A stretch of DNA of 64,000 bases from an uncultured Bacteroidales bacterium (GCA_937877455.1 CALFIU010000134.1:1-64000), one strand, 5' to 3'. Positions 17,850-28,149 are shown, numbered from the stretch's first letter. The notes: a model not told the origin generated them from the letters alone. Numbers and translations are program-made.

Positions 17850-18072
17850 AGTTATAATGGTTTAATATTCGTTATGTCTTGTTTTGTAATACTACTTTCG
17901 TCTTTTGAACAACCTAACGAAAACATCTCAAACAAAAGCACTATAATGTACAGACAATATCTTTCCGTATTATTATATTTTATTTTTTACAAAAATAATA
18001 ATATTTTACATAATTTTAATATTAAATAAAGTTAAAATTAATAGACGTAGATTCAATATACAACCACATTTT

Positions 18073-19350
18073 TCACTTCCTCGCCTTCGTCACCACCCTT
18101 TCCTCCTTCATCAATCCCTTGCCAAGTGCGTGATAATCAATATCAACCTTTTTAGTCGTAAAATCGGGAACATTGAATGAATAGGTTGTGTTTGAATAGT
18201 ATTCCAGAGGGTTTTCCTGCGGCAGAAGAAACGGTTTGGTGGCTTTGCCGTGGTCGTCAATGCAAGCGAAAAACAGTTGGGAATACAGGCCATTTTCGCG
18301 CCTCGAAACAAAGACAAACCAATGCGCCCCCGTGCTCCAATTGTGAGAGGATTCGGTGTTGGGGCTGTTGATTTCGTCCATTGGGCGAGCCGTATTGGTC
18401 TGCAAATCAAGCAACCACAAATCCGCCTCGTGATGCCAAATCGGGAAACATCCATAATCCGACAATGTAAACATGATGTACTTGCCGTCGTAAGAAGGCT
18501 TGGCAAAAGTACAATTTTTGTTAATCTTGGCGGCATCAAAAACAGTGTGTATTTTGCCAACAAGTTTGCCATCGTCAAAAACAACTTTGCAAAGATTGTA
18601 CTGAACTTTTTTGTAATTTTCGGGAATGTCGTAAGCCTTTGAACTACAAAAATATAGCGTCTTAACGTCGGGCGAAAATGCTGGATAGGTTTCAAAATTG
18701 TCTTTGGTCATCAGCATCGAATCCAAAATCAATTCCTTGCTGTCGGGACAATAGACAAACACGTCGGATTTCAGGTCGAAAACCTCTATAAGTTCCTCTT
18801 TGACAACGTGAAACGATTGCCGAGTTTCGTTGGTAGAATACGCGCAATATTTGCCCGACGGATGCCAATACGGATATACCATCGAGCCGCCCGTGGTGTT
18901 GCTTTTCGATTGGAGAATATCGGTTTTGTGGTTGTGATGCACCACAGTTGCGCCATTGGCACCGCGCACATGAAATGTATAATTATCTGGATTGCAAGCG
19001 TTTGATGTATGACAATTGACACAATTGCCCGGAATCAATGTGTTTTCTATAATTGGAAATTCCTTGAAACTCGAAAGCTCTCTTTGGTACAATCCCATTT
19101 TGCCAAACACCTCGTACCCGGGCGAAATGCGACGATAAGTAAGTCCACAATCGTCTAAGGAATAATCGCTTATGTACATTTCAAAAGTCTTGTAGCCGTG
19201 CCACTTGCCGTCGATTTTGGCCTTGACGTCAAAAGTCAACACTCCACCCTTGTTGTCGGCTACAAGCTGCTGCCAATCGTCAATATGGAAATTTGCATAG
19301 CTGTCGTTAATGTGCAAACAGAAGCCCAAACAGTTGGTCGGGTTCGGCAT
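18073..19350 (-). pseudogene. 5'-truncated CxxCH beta-propeller lipoprotein (decayed copy)
   Basis: A 425-codon frame that matches, along most of its length, the intact gene at 20805-22244: the YRxIxPxYEVF segment, the CVNCHT motif, FxVRGxNGA, and the PD40/TolB-like propeller repeats ending in the PFLLPQENP segment. Relative to that copy it lacks about 75 N-terminal residues including the lipoprotein signal, and its first codons overlap the decayed DUF6057 reading frame upstream. I read it as a remnant after loss of sequence at the junction of the two genes. It could still be made as a cytoplasmic protein, but heme attachment and export would be lost. Confidence 0.65.
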
Positions 19351-20709
19351 AGCTAAAAAGAAAATCTTTTGTCAGACGGTTTGCTGCCACTGATGCCCAA
19401 AATTTGTTTTCCTTAAATTTTTCGATGTTTGCGAGCTTGTTTTGTGCAAACTCTTTGTAAAACAACGTTTTAGAAAGTATTTTGAGATACTTTTTTGCTA
19501 CGTCGTAATCCTCGTTGATGATATTGAGTTCGGCAAGACGCTTGGTCATTCGCGCACTTTTGCGATAATTGGGAATCGCCTCCTGAGCCTCAAAAAAGTT
19601 TTGCATCGAAACATTCACCATGCCAAGACGCAAATAAATTTCGGCGGAAGAAAGCGGCAAAAAGAAATCCCGCACAAATTTTGGTATCAGCCCTCCTTGC
19701 CATTTTGAAAAAAATCGCACATCCGATTGCCCAATTCGCCTTTTTCGGCGAGCGCAAGATTCAGACACGAAACACTTTGCGGCGTGCGAGGGTTTTGCTT
19801 TTCGGCAATGGCGATTATCTTGTCCCAATTGCCAATGCGCACCAAATAATCGTATTCAATAACCTCGTAATTGAGTGCTTTGAAACCAGTTGGTACATAA
19901 AACGCTCCAAAAATTGCAATCGCCGCCAAAGATACAATTGATATTTTTTTATTAATTTTTGGCTCTATCAATCCCAACAACGGACAGACTGCAATCAAAA
20001 TCATTATCAAAATTTGCATCATCGGAATCTCGGTCGGGAATCTAAAATAATTGATGCCAAGGAAAAATCTAAACAATGGATAACTCGTTAAATTATAACA
20101 AATTACAGCAGTAAAAACCGCAACCAAAACCGCCAAAATAGAATTGAAAACATTAATTTTTTCCTTAAAATTCCATATCACCATACAGAACACCGACGAA
20201 AACGCAATCGCTCCAAAAAGATAATAAAACACGACAACGCCCGCAGTGCTATACACAATTTTGAACACATTATTTTTGATGCTGACGTACCCAAAATTGA
20301 ATCCCAACGATGCCGTCACAGCCACCAAAAACGACAGCAAAACGCTCTCGTTGCCCATGTATTGCCAAACGAAAATCGACGGCAAAAAACTGAAAACATA
20401 CGCAAAATCCTTTGCCGAAAAACAAACCATCAACCGCCAAGTAAGCATTTGAATAACAAGCAACAACGCCGCCACAATCAACGCTCCAAACAGCGGAAAA
20501 TAATAAAACTGCACCAAAAATTCGCTCACATAATCAGCCAATCCGCCGGGCAGGCTCATCCGTTCCAAAAAATAATTTTTGGTAGTCAAAAACATCTGAA
20601 ACTGCTCGTGATACGAAAAAGCGCAGGCGTACCCAATCTTCCAAAAGAGGAACGCCACCACCGCAAACAGCGCAGAAAGTATGTATTTGTTATAATTTTT
20701 TATCAGCAT
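19307..20709 (-). pseudogene. Frameshifted, 3'-truncated DUF6057-like membrane protein
   Basis: Two overlapping frames (20709-19687 and 19828-19307) together match the intact gene at 22241-23647. The first encodes about ten membrane segments and ends FFQNGKEG then stop; the second carries the helical tail (RLAELNIINEDYDVAKKYLKILSKTLFY, compare KYLRILEKTLLY in the intact copy). Adding one G to the GGG run at about 19690-19693 joins them as KEGLIPKF, which aligns with KGILPDKI in the intact copy. The last ~75 residues of the family are missing where it meets the truncated propeller gene. A sequencing error could explain the frameshift but not the missing ends. Confidence 0.7.
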
Positions 20710-20729
20710 GATTGATGGTTTGTTTTCCG

Positions 20730-20760
20730 CAAAGTTAGCAATTTTTTTTTTGAAAGGAAA
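20730..20760 (-). promoter_or_regulatory. Promoter of the decayed DUF6057/CxxCH unit
   Basis: On the minus strand TAACTTTG (20730-20737) is a perfect -7 box; 19 bases upstream is TTTC (20757-20760), a 3-of-4 match to TTTG. The promoter appears intact although the genes behind it are damaged, which suggests recent decay. Confidence 0.6.
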
Positions 20761-20804
20761 TATTTATGGTCAATCTTTTGTTTTTCAAGCATTGGCTCTA
20801 CCCG

Positions 20805-22244
20805 TTATTCAAACTCTACGCTCTCTCTTTTGAGCAAAACTTCCACGTCTTTGGTAGAAAACGGCACTGCGCCTTTGCTCAGTTCGGGGATGTTGAACGA
20901 TTTGAGACAGTTGTCGTAAAAATCGGGATATTTTTGGGGCAATGCAAAAGGCTTTGTTGTTTTGCCGTTATTGTCTATGTGAAAAAAATACGGTTTGCCA
21001 TACAATCCGTCGTCGCGTTTGCTTGCAAAAACCACCCACTTCGAGTTGGACGAAAATGTATGGTAAGTATCGCTGTTTTGGGAGTTGACGCCGTTGAGCG
21101 AATCCGTCGCCATCGTCTGTAGATTTATCATTCTTAGTTCGGTTTCCTTGTGCCAAATCGGGAATGTTCCGTAGTCTGCCTCGGTGTATATCAGATACTT
21201 ACCGTCGGGCGACACGGTTGGCAGGCAGACGGAGATATTGTTAGACTTTATAATAGTGTCTGTTTTTATTCCTATTTTACCATCTTGAAAATCAATGCTT
21301 ACCAGTGCGTAATGAATATTTTTAATATCATTGACATCGTTTTGTAAGGCAGGAGCCGAGCAATAGAAAATTTTTTTGCCATTTGCTGAAAAACATGGAA
21401 ATGTTTCAGACTTTAAACTATCACATAGCAATGGACTTGTGATTATTTTGTTGGTTTCTAAATCGGCAACATAGATGTCTGATTTGGTATCAAAAACTTC
21501 CATTCGTTTGTTTGGGTCGGCATGTAGTCCGGGGATTATTACGTTGGTGGAAAATACAAAATATCTGCCGTCTAATGAAAAATGTCCATACACCGCACCC
21601 GAACTCATATTTTGATTTTTAATGTTGAGTTTTCGCAACTTACCATTACGATTTAAAATTGCACCGCCATTTTCTCCACGAACATAAAACAACGACTTTT
21701 TTGGATTGTTAGCCGCAAATGTGTGGCAATTCATACACGAATTATTGGTAATATTGTAGTTACAAATATCTTTTTTGTCGAAATTTTCTATGCAACGCTG
21801 CTCAATTTTTAGCCGCGAAAAAACTTCGTAATCTGGTTCTATAAGTCGGTAAGTAAGGTATGGATCGATGGAATCTCTCAAAACGTGAATTTTAAAAGAT
21901 TTGTGTTTTATAAATTCTCTATTGTTGATTTTGGTATATACGTTTATTTCAATATCGTTGTTTATTGCATTGTTAATCAGTTTTTTCCAGTTGTTAATAT
22001 CGAAACAAACATGATTGTTGTGGCTTGCAATAGAAATTTCGGTATCGTTGTAAGATGCAGTTACAAAAACCGACTTGCAACTATCGCGTACCAAAAAGTT
22101 AAGCGGTGCTATATTGGGCGGTATGCTAACGTCGATGTAATCGGGATAAATATTGGGTAATGAGTCTATTAATCTTGCATTTTCGGGTTTTGAATAGCAC
22201 GATACAAGTGTAAGAAATATAATTATTATTGCTAAATTTTTCAT
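20805..22244 (-). CDS. CxxCH-containing PD40/TolB-like beta-propeller lipoprotein
   Basis: A 479-residue lipoprotein (LTLVSC, Cys16). After an N-terminal beta-rich domain of about 150 residues comes SCMNCHT, a CxxCH motif of the kind that binds c-type heme, then PD40-type propeller blades (SLDGRYFVFSTN, FSANGKKIFYCS, SPDGKYLIYTEADYG, SSNSKWVVFASKRDDGLYG). It is translationally coupled to the upstream DUF6057-like gene (ATGA overlap at 22241-22244). The combination suggests a periplasmic or outer-membrane anchored redox or sensing protein; whether heme is actually attached is not shown. A decayed copy lies just downstream at 18073. Confidence 0.75.
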   Translation of the reverse strand: MKNLAIIIIFLTLVSCYSKPENARLIDSLPNIYPDYIDVSIPPNIAPLNFLVRDSCKSVFVTASYNDTEISIASHNNHVCFDINNWKKLINNAINNDIEINVYTKINNREFIKHKSFKIHVLRDSIDPYLTYRLIEPDYEVFSRLKIEQRCIENFDKKDICNYNITNNSCMNCHTFAANNPKKSLFYVRGENGGAILNRNGKLRKLNIKNQNMSSGAVYGHFSLDGRYFVFSTNVIIPGLHADPNKRMEVFDTKSDIYVADLETNKIITSPLLCDSLKSETFPCFSANGKKIFYCSAPALQNDVNDIKNIHYALVSIDFQDGKIGIKTDTIIKSNNISVCLPTVSPDGKYLIYTEADYGTFPIWHKETELRMINLQTMATDSLNGVNSQNSDTYHTFSSNSKWVVFASKRDDGLYGKPYFFHIDNNGKTTKPFALPQKYPDFYDNCLKSFNIPELSKGAVPFSTKDVEVLLKRESVEFE

Positions 22245-23647
22245 TTTGATAGTGCTTCGGTGTATAATTTTTTTAATCTTTGGCGATTGTTTTTAATGCA
22301 AAACTTGTAATAATCAGCCTTGAAAGTCTGTAATTGCCCTAAAATCAAGTCGGTACAAAGCAGATAATCTAATGCAATAATGTTGTCGGGATTGCTTTGT
22401 AAAAGTTCGAGGAGAATTTCTCTGCAATTGTCATTGATTCTTATTGCGTTGGTAGAGTTGCAAAAATTGCGTTTTTCGAGGATTTCTTTTTCCACTTTTT
22501 TGTCAAACGTATATGGGTTGTGTTTCTTTGCCCAATCGTTGTACAAAAGTGTTTTTTCTAAAATTCTTAGGTATTTCAATGCAATTGCAGTGTCGCCAGT
22601 AACGAGATTGATTTCGCACAATCGTTTTATCATCTTAACGTTACGATTTTTGGGAGAAAATACTTGTGCTAAAATCGCTGCACGCTCTGCCATTGCCATA
22701 TCGCCAATTAAATAATAAAAATCGTTCATAAGGTTGATGGCTTCAATTGGCGAGTTTTCGTCGATATGAATTAAAGTGCCAAGTTCGGGGATTTTTTGAC
22801 TTTTGATTTTGTCGGGCAAAATGCCTTTTTGCGCCTGAACCATGTTGTAATAAATTCCCGATTGTGCTGTCATAGTGTCCTGAGTAAGTGCTATTTGTTC
22901 CACTTTGTCAAAATGCTTGAAATAGTATTCTGTAGCTATTGAATATGAAAATTCGGAGTGCATATCGGGTAGTGTTGGGATACAAAAATCTGGATAAGAG
23001 AGATTGCGTGTGTATGTAGTTTGATAAAAGCGTTGCCCCACGAGCGGTATTATAAAAGTAATTGCTGGAATAATTGCAAATTCTTTTAATCGCTTTTGTT
23101 TTAATATTTTGCAAGCATAAAGTATGGCAAAAATTATTTGAGCAAATCCACCAAGATAATACCCAAAAAGAAGTGTTATGATGGCGAATATTAAATTATC
23201 TTTTTTGAATATTTTTGAGTAAAATATATATGATAAAAAACCAAATAAAACAGAAAGTAAGTAATTGATATTGAATTTATAGTCGAATATTGTAAAAAAA
23301 ACTAAAATCTCTATTGTAATTGATATAATAAAACTTGTTTTATTATTAAATATTGTATTAAAACTTTTATAACTTGCTATAGCAATTAGAAAAATTATAA
23401 TAGCCGTAACGATTGGACCAACATACAGATAATAAAAAAATTGTGTTAAAAAATCGCCAGTAAAACATGTTAACCATGAATTTTGTTCAAAATATTCAGC
23501 GATATATTGCCACGACCAAACAAAAATTTGATTTTGTTCTTGTATAAAAAAATGGTATTTATAACAAAATTGAAATACCAAAAAAGATACAAGCGATAGT
23601 ATTATATGAGGTAGAATAAGAAATATGTTGTTTTTACTCAATTTCAT
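22241..23647 (-). CDS. DUF6057-like multi-TM membrane protein
   Basis: A 468-residue protein from the ATG at 23647 (MKLSKNNIFLILPHIIL). An in-frame start at 23692 is unlikely because a -7 box lies at 23672-23679 between the two. Roughly the first 260 residues form 8-10 membrane segments; the rest is soluble and helical, TPR-like (YYFKHFDKVEQIALTQ, MAMAERAAILAQVF, AIALKYLRILEKTLLYNDWAK). The partner gene downstream encodes the CxxCH propeller lipoprotein, and both exist as a second, broken pair at 18.1-20.7 kb. Function unknown; linkage suggests a two-component envelope complex. Confidence 0.72.
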   Translation of the reverse strand: MKLSKNNIFLILPHIILSLVSFLVFQFCYKYHFFIQEQNQIFVWSWQYIAEYFEQNSWLTCFTGDFLTQFFYYLYVGPIVTAIIIFLIAIASYKSFNTIFNNKTSFIISITIEILVFFTIFDYKFNINYLLSVLFGFLSYIFYSKIFKKDNLIFAIITLLFGYYLGGFAQIIFAILYACKILKQKRLKEFAIIPAITFIIPLVGQRFYQTTYTRNLSYPDFCIPTLPDMHSEFSYSIATEYYFKHFDKVEQIALTQDTMTAQSGIYYNMVQAQKGILPDKIKSQKIPELGTLIHIDENSPIEAINLMNDFYYLIGDMAMAERAAILAQVFSPKNRNVKMIKRLCEINLVTGDTAIALKYLRILEKTLLYNDWAKKHNPYTFDKKVEKEILEKRNFCNSTNAIRINDNCREILLELLQSNPDNIIALDYLLCTDLILGQLQTFKADYYKFCIKNNRQRLKKLYTEALSK

Positions 23648-23671
23648 AATGTTTGTATATAAACGTAGCAA

Positions 23672-23679
23672 CAAATATA
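23672..23679 (-). promoter_or_regulatory. -7 box of the DUF6057-like gene
   Basis: TATATTTG on the minus strand matches TAnnTTTG; no well-spaced -33 box is seen. It lies 25 bases upstream of the ATG at 23647. Confidence 0.55.
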
Positions 23680-23683
23680 AAAA

Positions 23684-23717
23684 AAACGACAAACAAAATT
23701 TTCGTTTATCGTTTTTT
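23684..23717 (-). terminator. Terminator of the T9SS protein-nnr-esterase operon
   Basis: On the minus strand AAACGATAAAC (23704-23714) pairs with GTTTGTCGTTT (23684-23694) with one mismatch, followed by a T run. It separates the esterase gene from the next promoter. Confidence 0.65.
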
Positions 23718-23749
23718 TATGTAATAAAATTGCTGCGTTATTGTAGGTA

Positions 23750-24880
23750 TTAAAATTTGTTTTTCAAAACCACAGTTTTTATAAACGTTGTAAGATATTT
23801 GCCCATTTGTTGATGGCGTTGTGCCGATGGATGATAATCTGCACCATAACCGAGGGAGTCGTCTTGCTCTTGAAAATCAAAGCGATAGATTCTTGTATCT
23901 CCAATAACTCTCATGCCGTCAACAACGTTTGTTATGGCAGTGTAGATGTCGTTAGCTTGTTTGTCGTGTAACATTGGGGAGTTGAGAAGAATGATTTTAG
24001 CGGCAGGGTAGTGGCTACGTATGTTTTTTACAAAGGCTATATACGATAGTAAAAATTTTTCATAATTGTATTCTCCAACCGACATATCGTTGGTTCCAAG
24101 TCCTATACACACAATATCTGGTTTTTTCTGAGCCGAAAAGTTCCAATTTTTGTCGGTTACTTCCGAGGGTTGTTTAAGTGAATTGTCGTCATTCATGGTT
24201 GATGTAATTAAATCCAATTCATAAACCTTGGGCATTGGCCAAAGCGAACCCTCTTTTGCATCGTTAAAATTGCGATAAATTCCAATTCCTGAGCGTGCCA
24301 CAACTGTGCGACGTGCTCCAAGATTTTTTGAAACGTATGCTGCGTATGTTTTAAGAAAATCTGATGTACTATCTGCGAATGGTGTTTGTCCGTTGGGAGC
24401 AAGAGTGCCGTAGCCACATGTAATGGAGTTTCCGATAAACTCTATTGATAATTTTTTCTTTTGTGGTTTTAATGTTTTGTCGTTGCTACCAATTTCAAAG
24501 CCAAAAAATTTTGGTTTTACGTACAATCCTTCTGATATTAAAGTTAAAGTAGCAGTGTGGTTTCCCTCAGAGAGGTTGTCGGCGATTAGAAAACTTTGTT
24601 TGTCGGAATAAGAGCCGTTGTGAGTGTTTATTTTAACGGTTTTGTTTCCATCTATCTCTGCTACGTAGTATCCTGCTGATGGTTTTAAAATTGCAGCCAG
24701 GTATTTACCTGTAAAAGAGATTGAAAATTCTGTGCCGGGATAAACGAACCTTACGCCGTCTGTTTCCGATACTGTGCGGCCTTCTGTTACAACGTTTTTG
24801 TCGTTGAAGGCTATGAGTTTTTGTGAAAATGCGTTGATTGTCAATGTGGTTAGCACAAGCATTAAAAGAGTTTTTTTCAT
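23750..24880 (-). CDS. SGNH/GDSL esterase, CE2-like
   Basis: A 376-residue exported enzyme (signal ending INAFSQ). Residues ~25-135 form a beta-rich N-terminal jelly-roll-like domain and ~145-376 an SGNH hydrolase: GNSIT (Ser152), GLGTND (Asn264), DYHPS (Asp348, His350). This two-domain layout is that of carbohydrate esterase family 2, which removes acetyl groups from xylan or glucomannan. The substrate here is not shown by sequence. It lies 11 bases after the nnr gene in the same operon, with a terminator right behind it. Confidence 0.85.
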   Translation of the reverse strand: MKKTLLMLVLTTLTINAFSQKLIAFNDKNVVTEGRTVSETDGVRFVYPGTEFSISFTGKYLAAILKPSAGYYVAEIDGNKTVKINTHNGSYSDKQSFLIADNLSEGNHTATLTLISEGLYVKPKFFGFEIGSNDKTLKPQKKKLSIEFIGNSITCGYGTLAPNGQTPFADSTSDFLKTYAAYVSKNLGARRTVVARSGIGIYRNFNDAKEGSLWPMPKVYELDLITSTMNDDNSLKQPSEVTDKNWNFSAQKKPDIVCIGLGTNDMSVGEYNYEKFLLSYIAFVKNIRSHYPAAKIILLNSPMLHDKQANDIYTAITNVVDGMRVIGDTRIYRFDFQEQDDSLGYGADYHPSAQRHQQMGKYLTTFIKTVVLKNKF

Positions 24881-24891
24881 ATTTAATATAT

Positions 24892-26406
24892 TTATTGTTG
24901 GTTCAAAAAATCAAATGCGTTTGGAAGATAGTTTATTATGTCGGTGGCAGTGGTAGAAATTTCGCCAAATTGTTGAGCAGCAATGTCGCCAGCCTTTCCG
25001 TGTGTAAAAACTGCAAGTTTAGCAGCATCTATTGGGTTTAGTCCCTGTGCCAATAGTGCGGCTGTTATTCCTGTTAAAGTGTCTCCGCTGCCAGCAGTAG
25101 CCATTCCGGGGTTGCCAGTGGAATTGAAAAAGATATTTCCTATTGTGTCGCAAATGGCTGTAAATGAGCCTTTTAACACAACTACAATTTTGTTTTTTGT
25201 ACAAAATTTTTGTAATACCGACAATTCTCCTTTACTGCCAGTTAATCTAAAAAATTCTCCTGGATGAGGTGTCATTATTGTTTTCGATGGTAGAATTTCA
25301 AGTAATTTTGGATTCATTGCAATTATATTGAGCGCATCAGCATCTATTACAATTGGAATGTTGTATTTTTTTGTTTCTAAAAGTATATATTCTAACATTT
25401 TAGCAGTATTGGCATCTGTTCCTATTCCAGGACCAACGGCTATTGCAGAATATTTTTCTATGTTTATTTCATTTTTTGTTATGATGTAGTCGTTGTTTCC
25501 CGTAATACACATTGCTTCTGGTACAGCTGTTTGCATTATGTCTAACGATTTTTGGGGTAGGTGAACGGTAAGTAGCCCTGTTCCAGATTTTAAACAAGCT
25601 TTGGCGGCTAATATTGCTGCTCCTGTTTTTCCGTAACTACCTGCTAATAGTAGTGTATGACCAAATGTGCCTTTGTGAGAAAATGTTGAACGTTGTTTTA
25701 TTAACTTGTTAACATCTTGTTTTTCGGTAAAATAATATGGCGTTTCAAAACTATTGTGGGTTTCTTTGTCGAGATTTATTTTTATTGTTTTTATCCTTCC
25801 TATGTATTGGGCATTTTGGGGTAATAACTGAGATAAAAATGGCGTTTCTATTGCCAAAGTGTAATGCGGAGATACGGCTACGTTGGGTGTTGTAGTATTG
25901 TTGATGCCGTCGCCGAGTCCCGATGCTATATCAATTGATATGATTAATGCATTGCTGGTGTTAATTCTTTTTATAGTTTCGGCATAGATACCTTCGGGTT
26001 GTCGGTTGAGTCCACTTCCAAATATTGCGTCAATTACAACATTGTAATTTTGTATTTCTGGTATTTTTTCTATATTATCAACAATATGAAGATTTTGGTT
26101 GTTGAAAATGGGATTGCTTTGCATATTAGCAAAATCAGGACTTTGTTTGTTGCTGTGTTTTAGTATGTAAACATCGGTATCATAACCTTTTACTATAAGT
26201 TGTTGAGCAACAACAAGACCATCGCCACCGTTGTTGCCTGTTGCGCAGACAACAATTATTTTTTGTGTGATAGAGGGTACTATTTTTATAATTTCTTCGT
26301 AAAGTTTTTGCCCCGCGCGTTGCATTAGTTCGAGCGATGTTATTTTTTGCTTTTCTATTGTTGCGCTGTCGAGTATATGTGTTTGTTGTGCCGATAAAAT
26401 TTTCAT
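24892..26406 (-). CDS. nnr: Bifunctional NAD(P)H-hydrate epimerase/dehydratase
   Basis: A 504-residue two-domain repair enzyme. The N-terminal YjeF/NnrE epimerase domain shows CATGNNGGDGLVVA (about 54-67) and the C-terminal NnrD ADP/ATP-dependent dehydratase domain shows AVGPGIG, MTPHPGEF and the nucleotide loop NPGMATAGSGDTLTG. It converts damaged NADHX/NADPHX back to NADH/NADPH in the cytoplasm. Length is standard for the fused bacterial form. It is the middle gene of a three-gene minus operon, four bases after the type IX-secreted protein. Confidence 0.93.
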   Translation of the reverse strand: MKILSAQQTHILDSATIEKQKITSLELMQRAGQKLYEEIIKIVPSITQKIIVVCATGNNGGDGLVVAQQLIVKGYDTDVYILKHSNKQSPDFANMQSNPIFNNQNLHIVDNIEKIPEIQNYNVVIDAIFGSGLNRQPEGIYAETIKRINTSNALIISIDIASGLGDGINNTTTPNVAVSPHYTLAIETPFLSQLLPQNAQYIGRIKTIKINLDKETHNSFETPYYFTEKQDVNKLIKQRSTFSHKGTFGHTLLLAGSYGKTGAAILAAKACLKSGTGLLTVHLPQKSLDIMQTAVPEAMCITGNNDYIITKNEINIEKYSAIAVGPGIGTDANTAKMLEYILLETKKYNIPIVIDADALNIIAMNPKLLEILPSKTIMTPHPGEFFRLTGSKGELSVLQKFCTKNKIVVVLKGSFTAICDTIGNIFFNSTGNPGMATAGSGDTLTGITAALLAQGLNPIDAAKLAVFTHGKAGDIAAQQFGEISTTATDIINYLPNAFDFLNQQ

Positions 26407-26410
26407 TTCA

Positions 26411-28120
26411 TTAATTTTTAGGTTTGTAGAGCATTATTGTACCAGATCTTTTTAAAGAATTGCCGTCTTTGCCTGTAACTATAATGTCGTAAAAATAAGT
26501 TCCTGGAGGGCAATGTCGGTTTCCGTTGTTGTTTAGAGTGCCGTCCCATCCTGCCACAGCTTCTTCTATATTTTCCCATTTGCAAACGGTTTGCCCAAAA
26601 ATGTTATAAATTTTGCCCCTGAATGTCCTAATGTTTGCTGGCATTAATGTTAGACCACCGTTAGAAAGGTATGATTCGTCTTTTTTGAAAAACGAAAAAA
26701 TATCGTTTAACCCATCATCGTTAGGCGAAAATATGTTAACTTCTTCTACTTCAAGTGGGCGTGGAATTATGTTAATGTTTTGAGTGTCGCGGTCGGCACA
26801 CCCAGATTTACTTGTGGCTTGCACAATTATTTGATAGTTACCTTTTTCGTAATAGGCGTGTGGGGCAGGATTGGTGTTGGCGAATTGGGTTTTGTCTCCA
26901 AAATTCCAAATGTATTCGCTTGCCCATGATGCTTGACAAGAAAACTCAATTTCATCACCGATGTAGTTTTCGCTACTTTCTTGCCATGTTATTTGCGGTT
27001 TTTCTACGTTAATGATTACAAATGTGTCGTGAGGACATGAAAAATTGTCGCTTACTACAAAGTCGTAACGATTGATGTCGTATTCGGGGGGTGTAACTTT
27101 AGTTATGCCATTTGATGTTGCACCAACACCTTTGCCAGACCATACAGCATGTGATATGTTGTATATTTGTTTGAAATTCCATTGGTTAGTTTCTATTATT
27201 TCGTCTTTTAGTTTAAGTTTACAATTGCTAACATATCCATCGCTGTTGTTGCTGTTGGAGGTTATAGTTATTTGCCATTCTCCATCAATGGGACAACCTT
27301 CTAATGCTGAAAAACTTTCTTGGCTTTTGTATTCTCCCTCGGGTATGATTGTGTTGTCGTCTTCTAAAATTGTTTCGTTTATGGTTGTGCCTATTTCTTT
27401 GAATATGTAGTTGTATGTTGTACCAACTGCTATGTCGGCTGTTATTCCAAGTTGGTAGTTGTTGCCACCGTAATCCTTTAGTATGATGAATTTTCCATTA
27501 GGACACTTAACGCTTATGTTTAAGTCTTTTATATTGTCGTATTCGAGATTTGTGCTTATGTATTCTATGTCATCGGCATTATTTATGGTAAGGTTTTCAT
27601 AATTTTTTAAATCTATTGTTCCCGTCCAACTACTATTATAAATTGGTTGTGGAGTTTGTTCTTCAACGTAGTCTTGGGCTATGTATGTTATTGTGCGATT
27701 TTCTATTTGCATGGTTAATGTTGCGCTTTCGCCCATGCAGATTCCCGTTTGTGATTTGTCTATCGATGTTGTATAGTTGTTAAATAGTGGGGGTGTGCCT
27801 ATTTCTACTATTATGTTATCCGACTCGGTGTTACCATTGTTATCAATTGCTATGGCTTTTACAATGTATGCTCCCGAATTTGTAAAAGTATGTGATAGCG
27901 AAGTTTTTAACTGAAAGTCTGTTAAACTACCGTCTTCAAAGTTAAACTTCAACTGTCTATCATTTACGTTGCTACATTCAAATGTTAGATTGGCACCTTT
28001 GCATGCTTTTACTGTATCTGTTATTCCGTTGCACATTATTGTTAGGTTTTGCGAAACGGATGTTTTTGGTAGTAGAATCCAAATAAGTGTTGATAAAAAA
28101 AATATTTTTTTTAATCTCAT
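26411..28120 (-). CDS. PKD-domain protein with type IX secretion type-B C-terminal domain
   Basis: A 569-residue exported protein from the ATG at 28120 (MRLKKIFFLSTLIWILL, signal ending TSVSQ). The middle has Ig-like/PKD repeats (YIWNFGDKTQF with GNYQIIVQATSKSGC; an N-terminal LKFNFEDGSLTDF copy) and a proprotein-convertase-P-like stretch around residues 175-310. The last ~90 residues are the gliding-motility-associated/CHU_C type domain: NIFSPNDDGLNDIF ... IYNIFGQTV ... GWDGTLNNNG ... PPGTYFYDI. That domain directs secretion through the type IX system. Likely a surface or matrix protein; partner unknown. Confidence 0.88.
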   Translation of the reverse strand: MRLKKIFFLSTLIWILLPKTSVSQNLTIMCNGITDTVKACKGANLTFECSNVNDRQLKFNFEDGSLTDFQLKTSLSHTFTNSGAYIVKAIAIDNNGNTESDNIIVEIGTPPLFNNYTTSIDKSQTGICMGESATLTMQIENRTITYIAQDYVEEQTPQPIYNSSWTGTIDLKNYENLTINNADDIEYISTNLEYDNIKDLNISVKCPNGKFIILKDYGGNNYQLGITADIAVGTTYNYIFKEIGTTINETILEDDNTIIPEGEYKSQESFSALEGCPIDGEWQITITSNSNNSDGYVSNCKLKLKDEIIETNQWNFKQIYNISHAVWSGKGVGATSNGITKVTPPEYDINRYDFVVSDNFSCPHDTFVIINVEKPQITWQESSENYIGDEIEFSCQASWASEYIWNFGDKTQFANTNPAPHAYYEKGNYQIIVQATSKSGCADRDTQNINIIPRPLEVEEVNIFSPNDDGLNDIFSFFKKDESYLSNGGLTLMPANIRTFRGKIYNIFGQTVCKWENIEEAVAGWDGTLNNNGNRHCPPGTYFYDIIVTGKDGNSLKRSGTIMLYKPKN

Positions 28121-28141
28121 TTTGTTTATTTTTTTCGGTTG

Positions 28142-28149
28142 CAAATATA
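28142..28149 (-). promoter_or_regulatory. -7 box of the minus-strand T9SS/nnr/esterase operon
   Basis: TATATTTG on the minus strand, 22 bases upstream of the ATG at 28120; no clear -33 box at the usual distance. It rules out the in-frame upstream start at 28144. Confidence 0.5.

Noticed and set aside
17990..17997. TATTTTTG on the minus strand as promoter of the orphan lipoprotein
   Set aside because: About 140 bases from the start codon and without a -33 partner.
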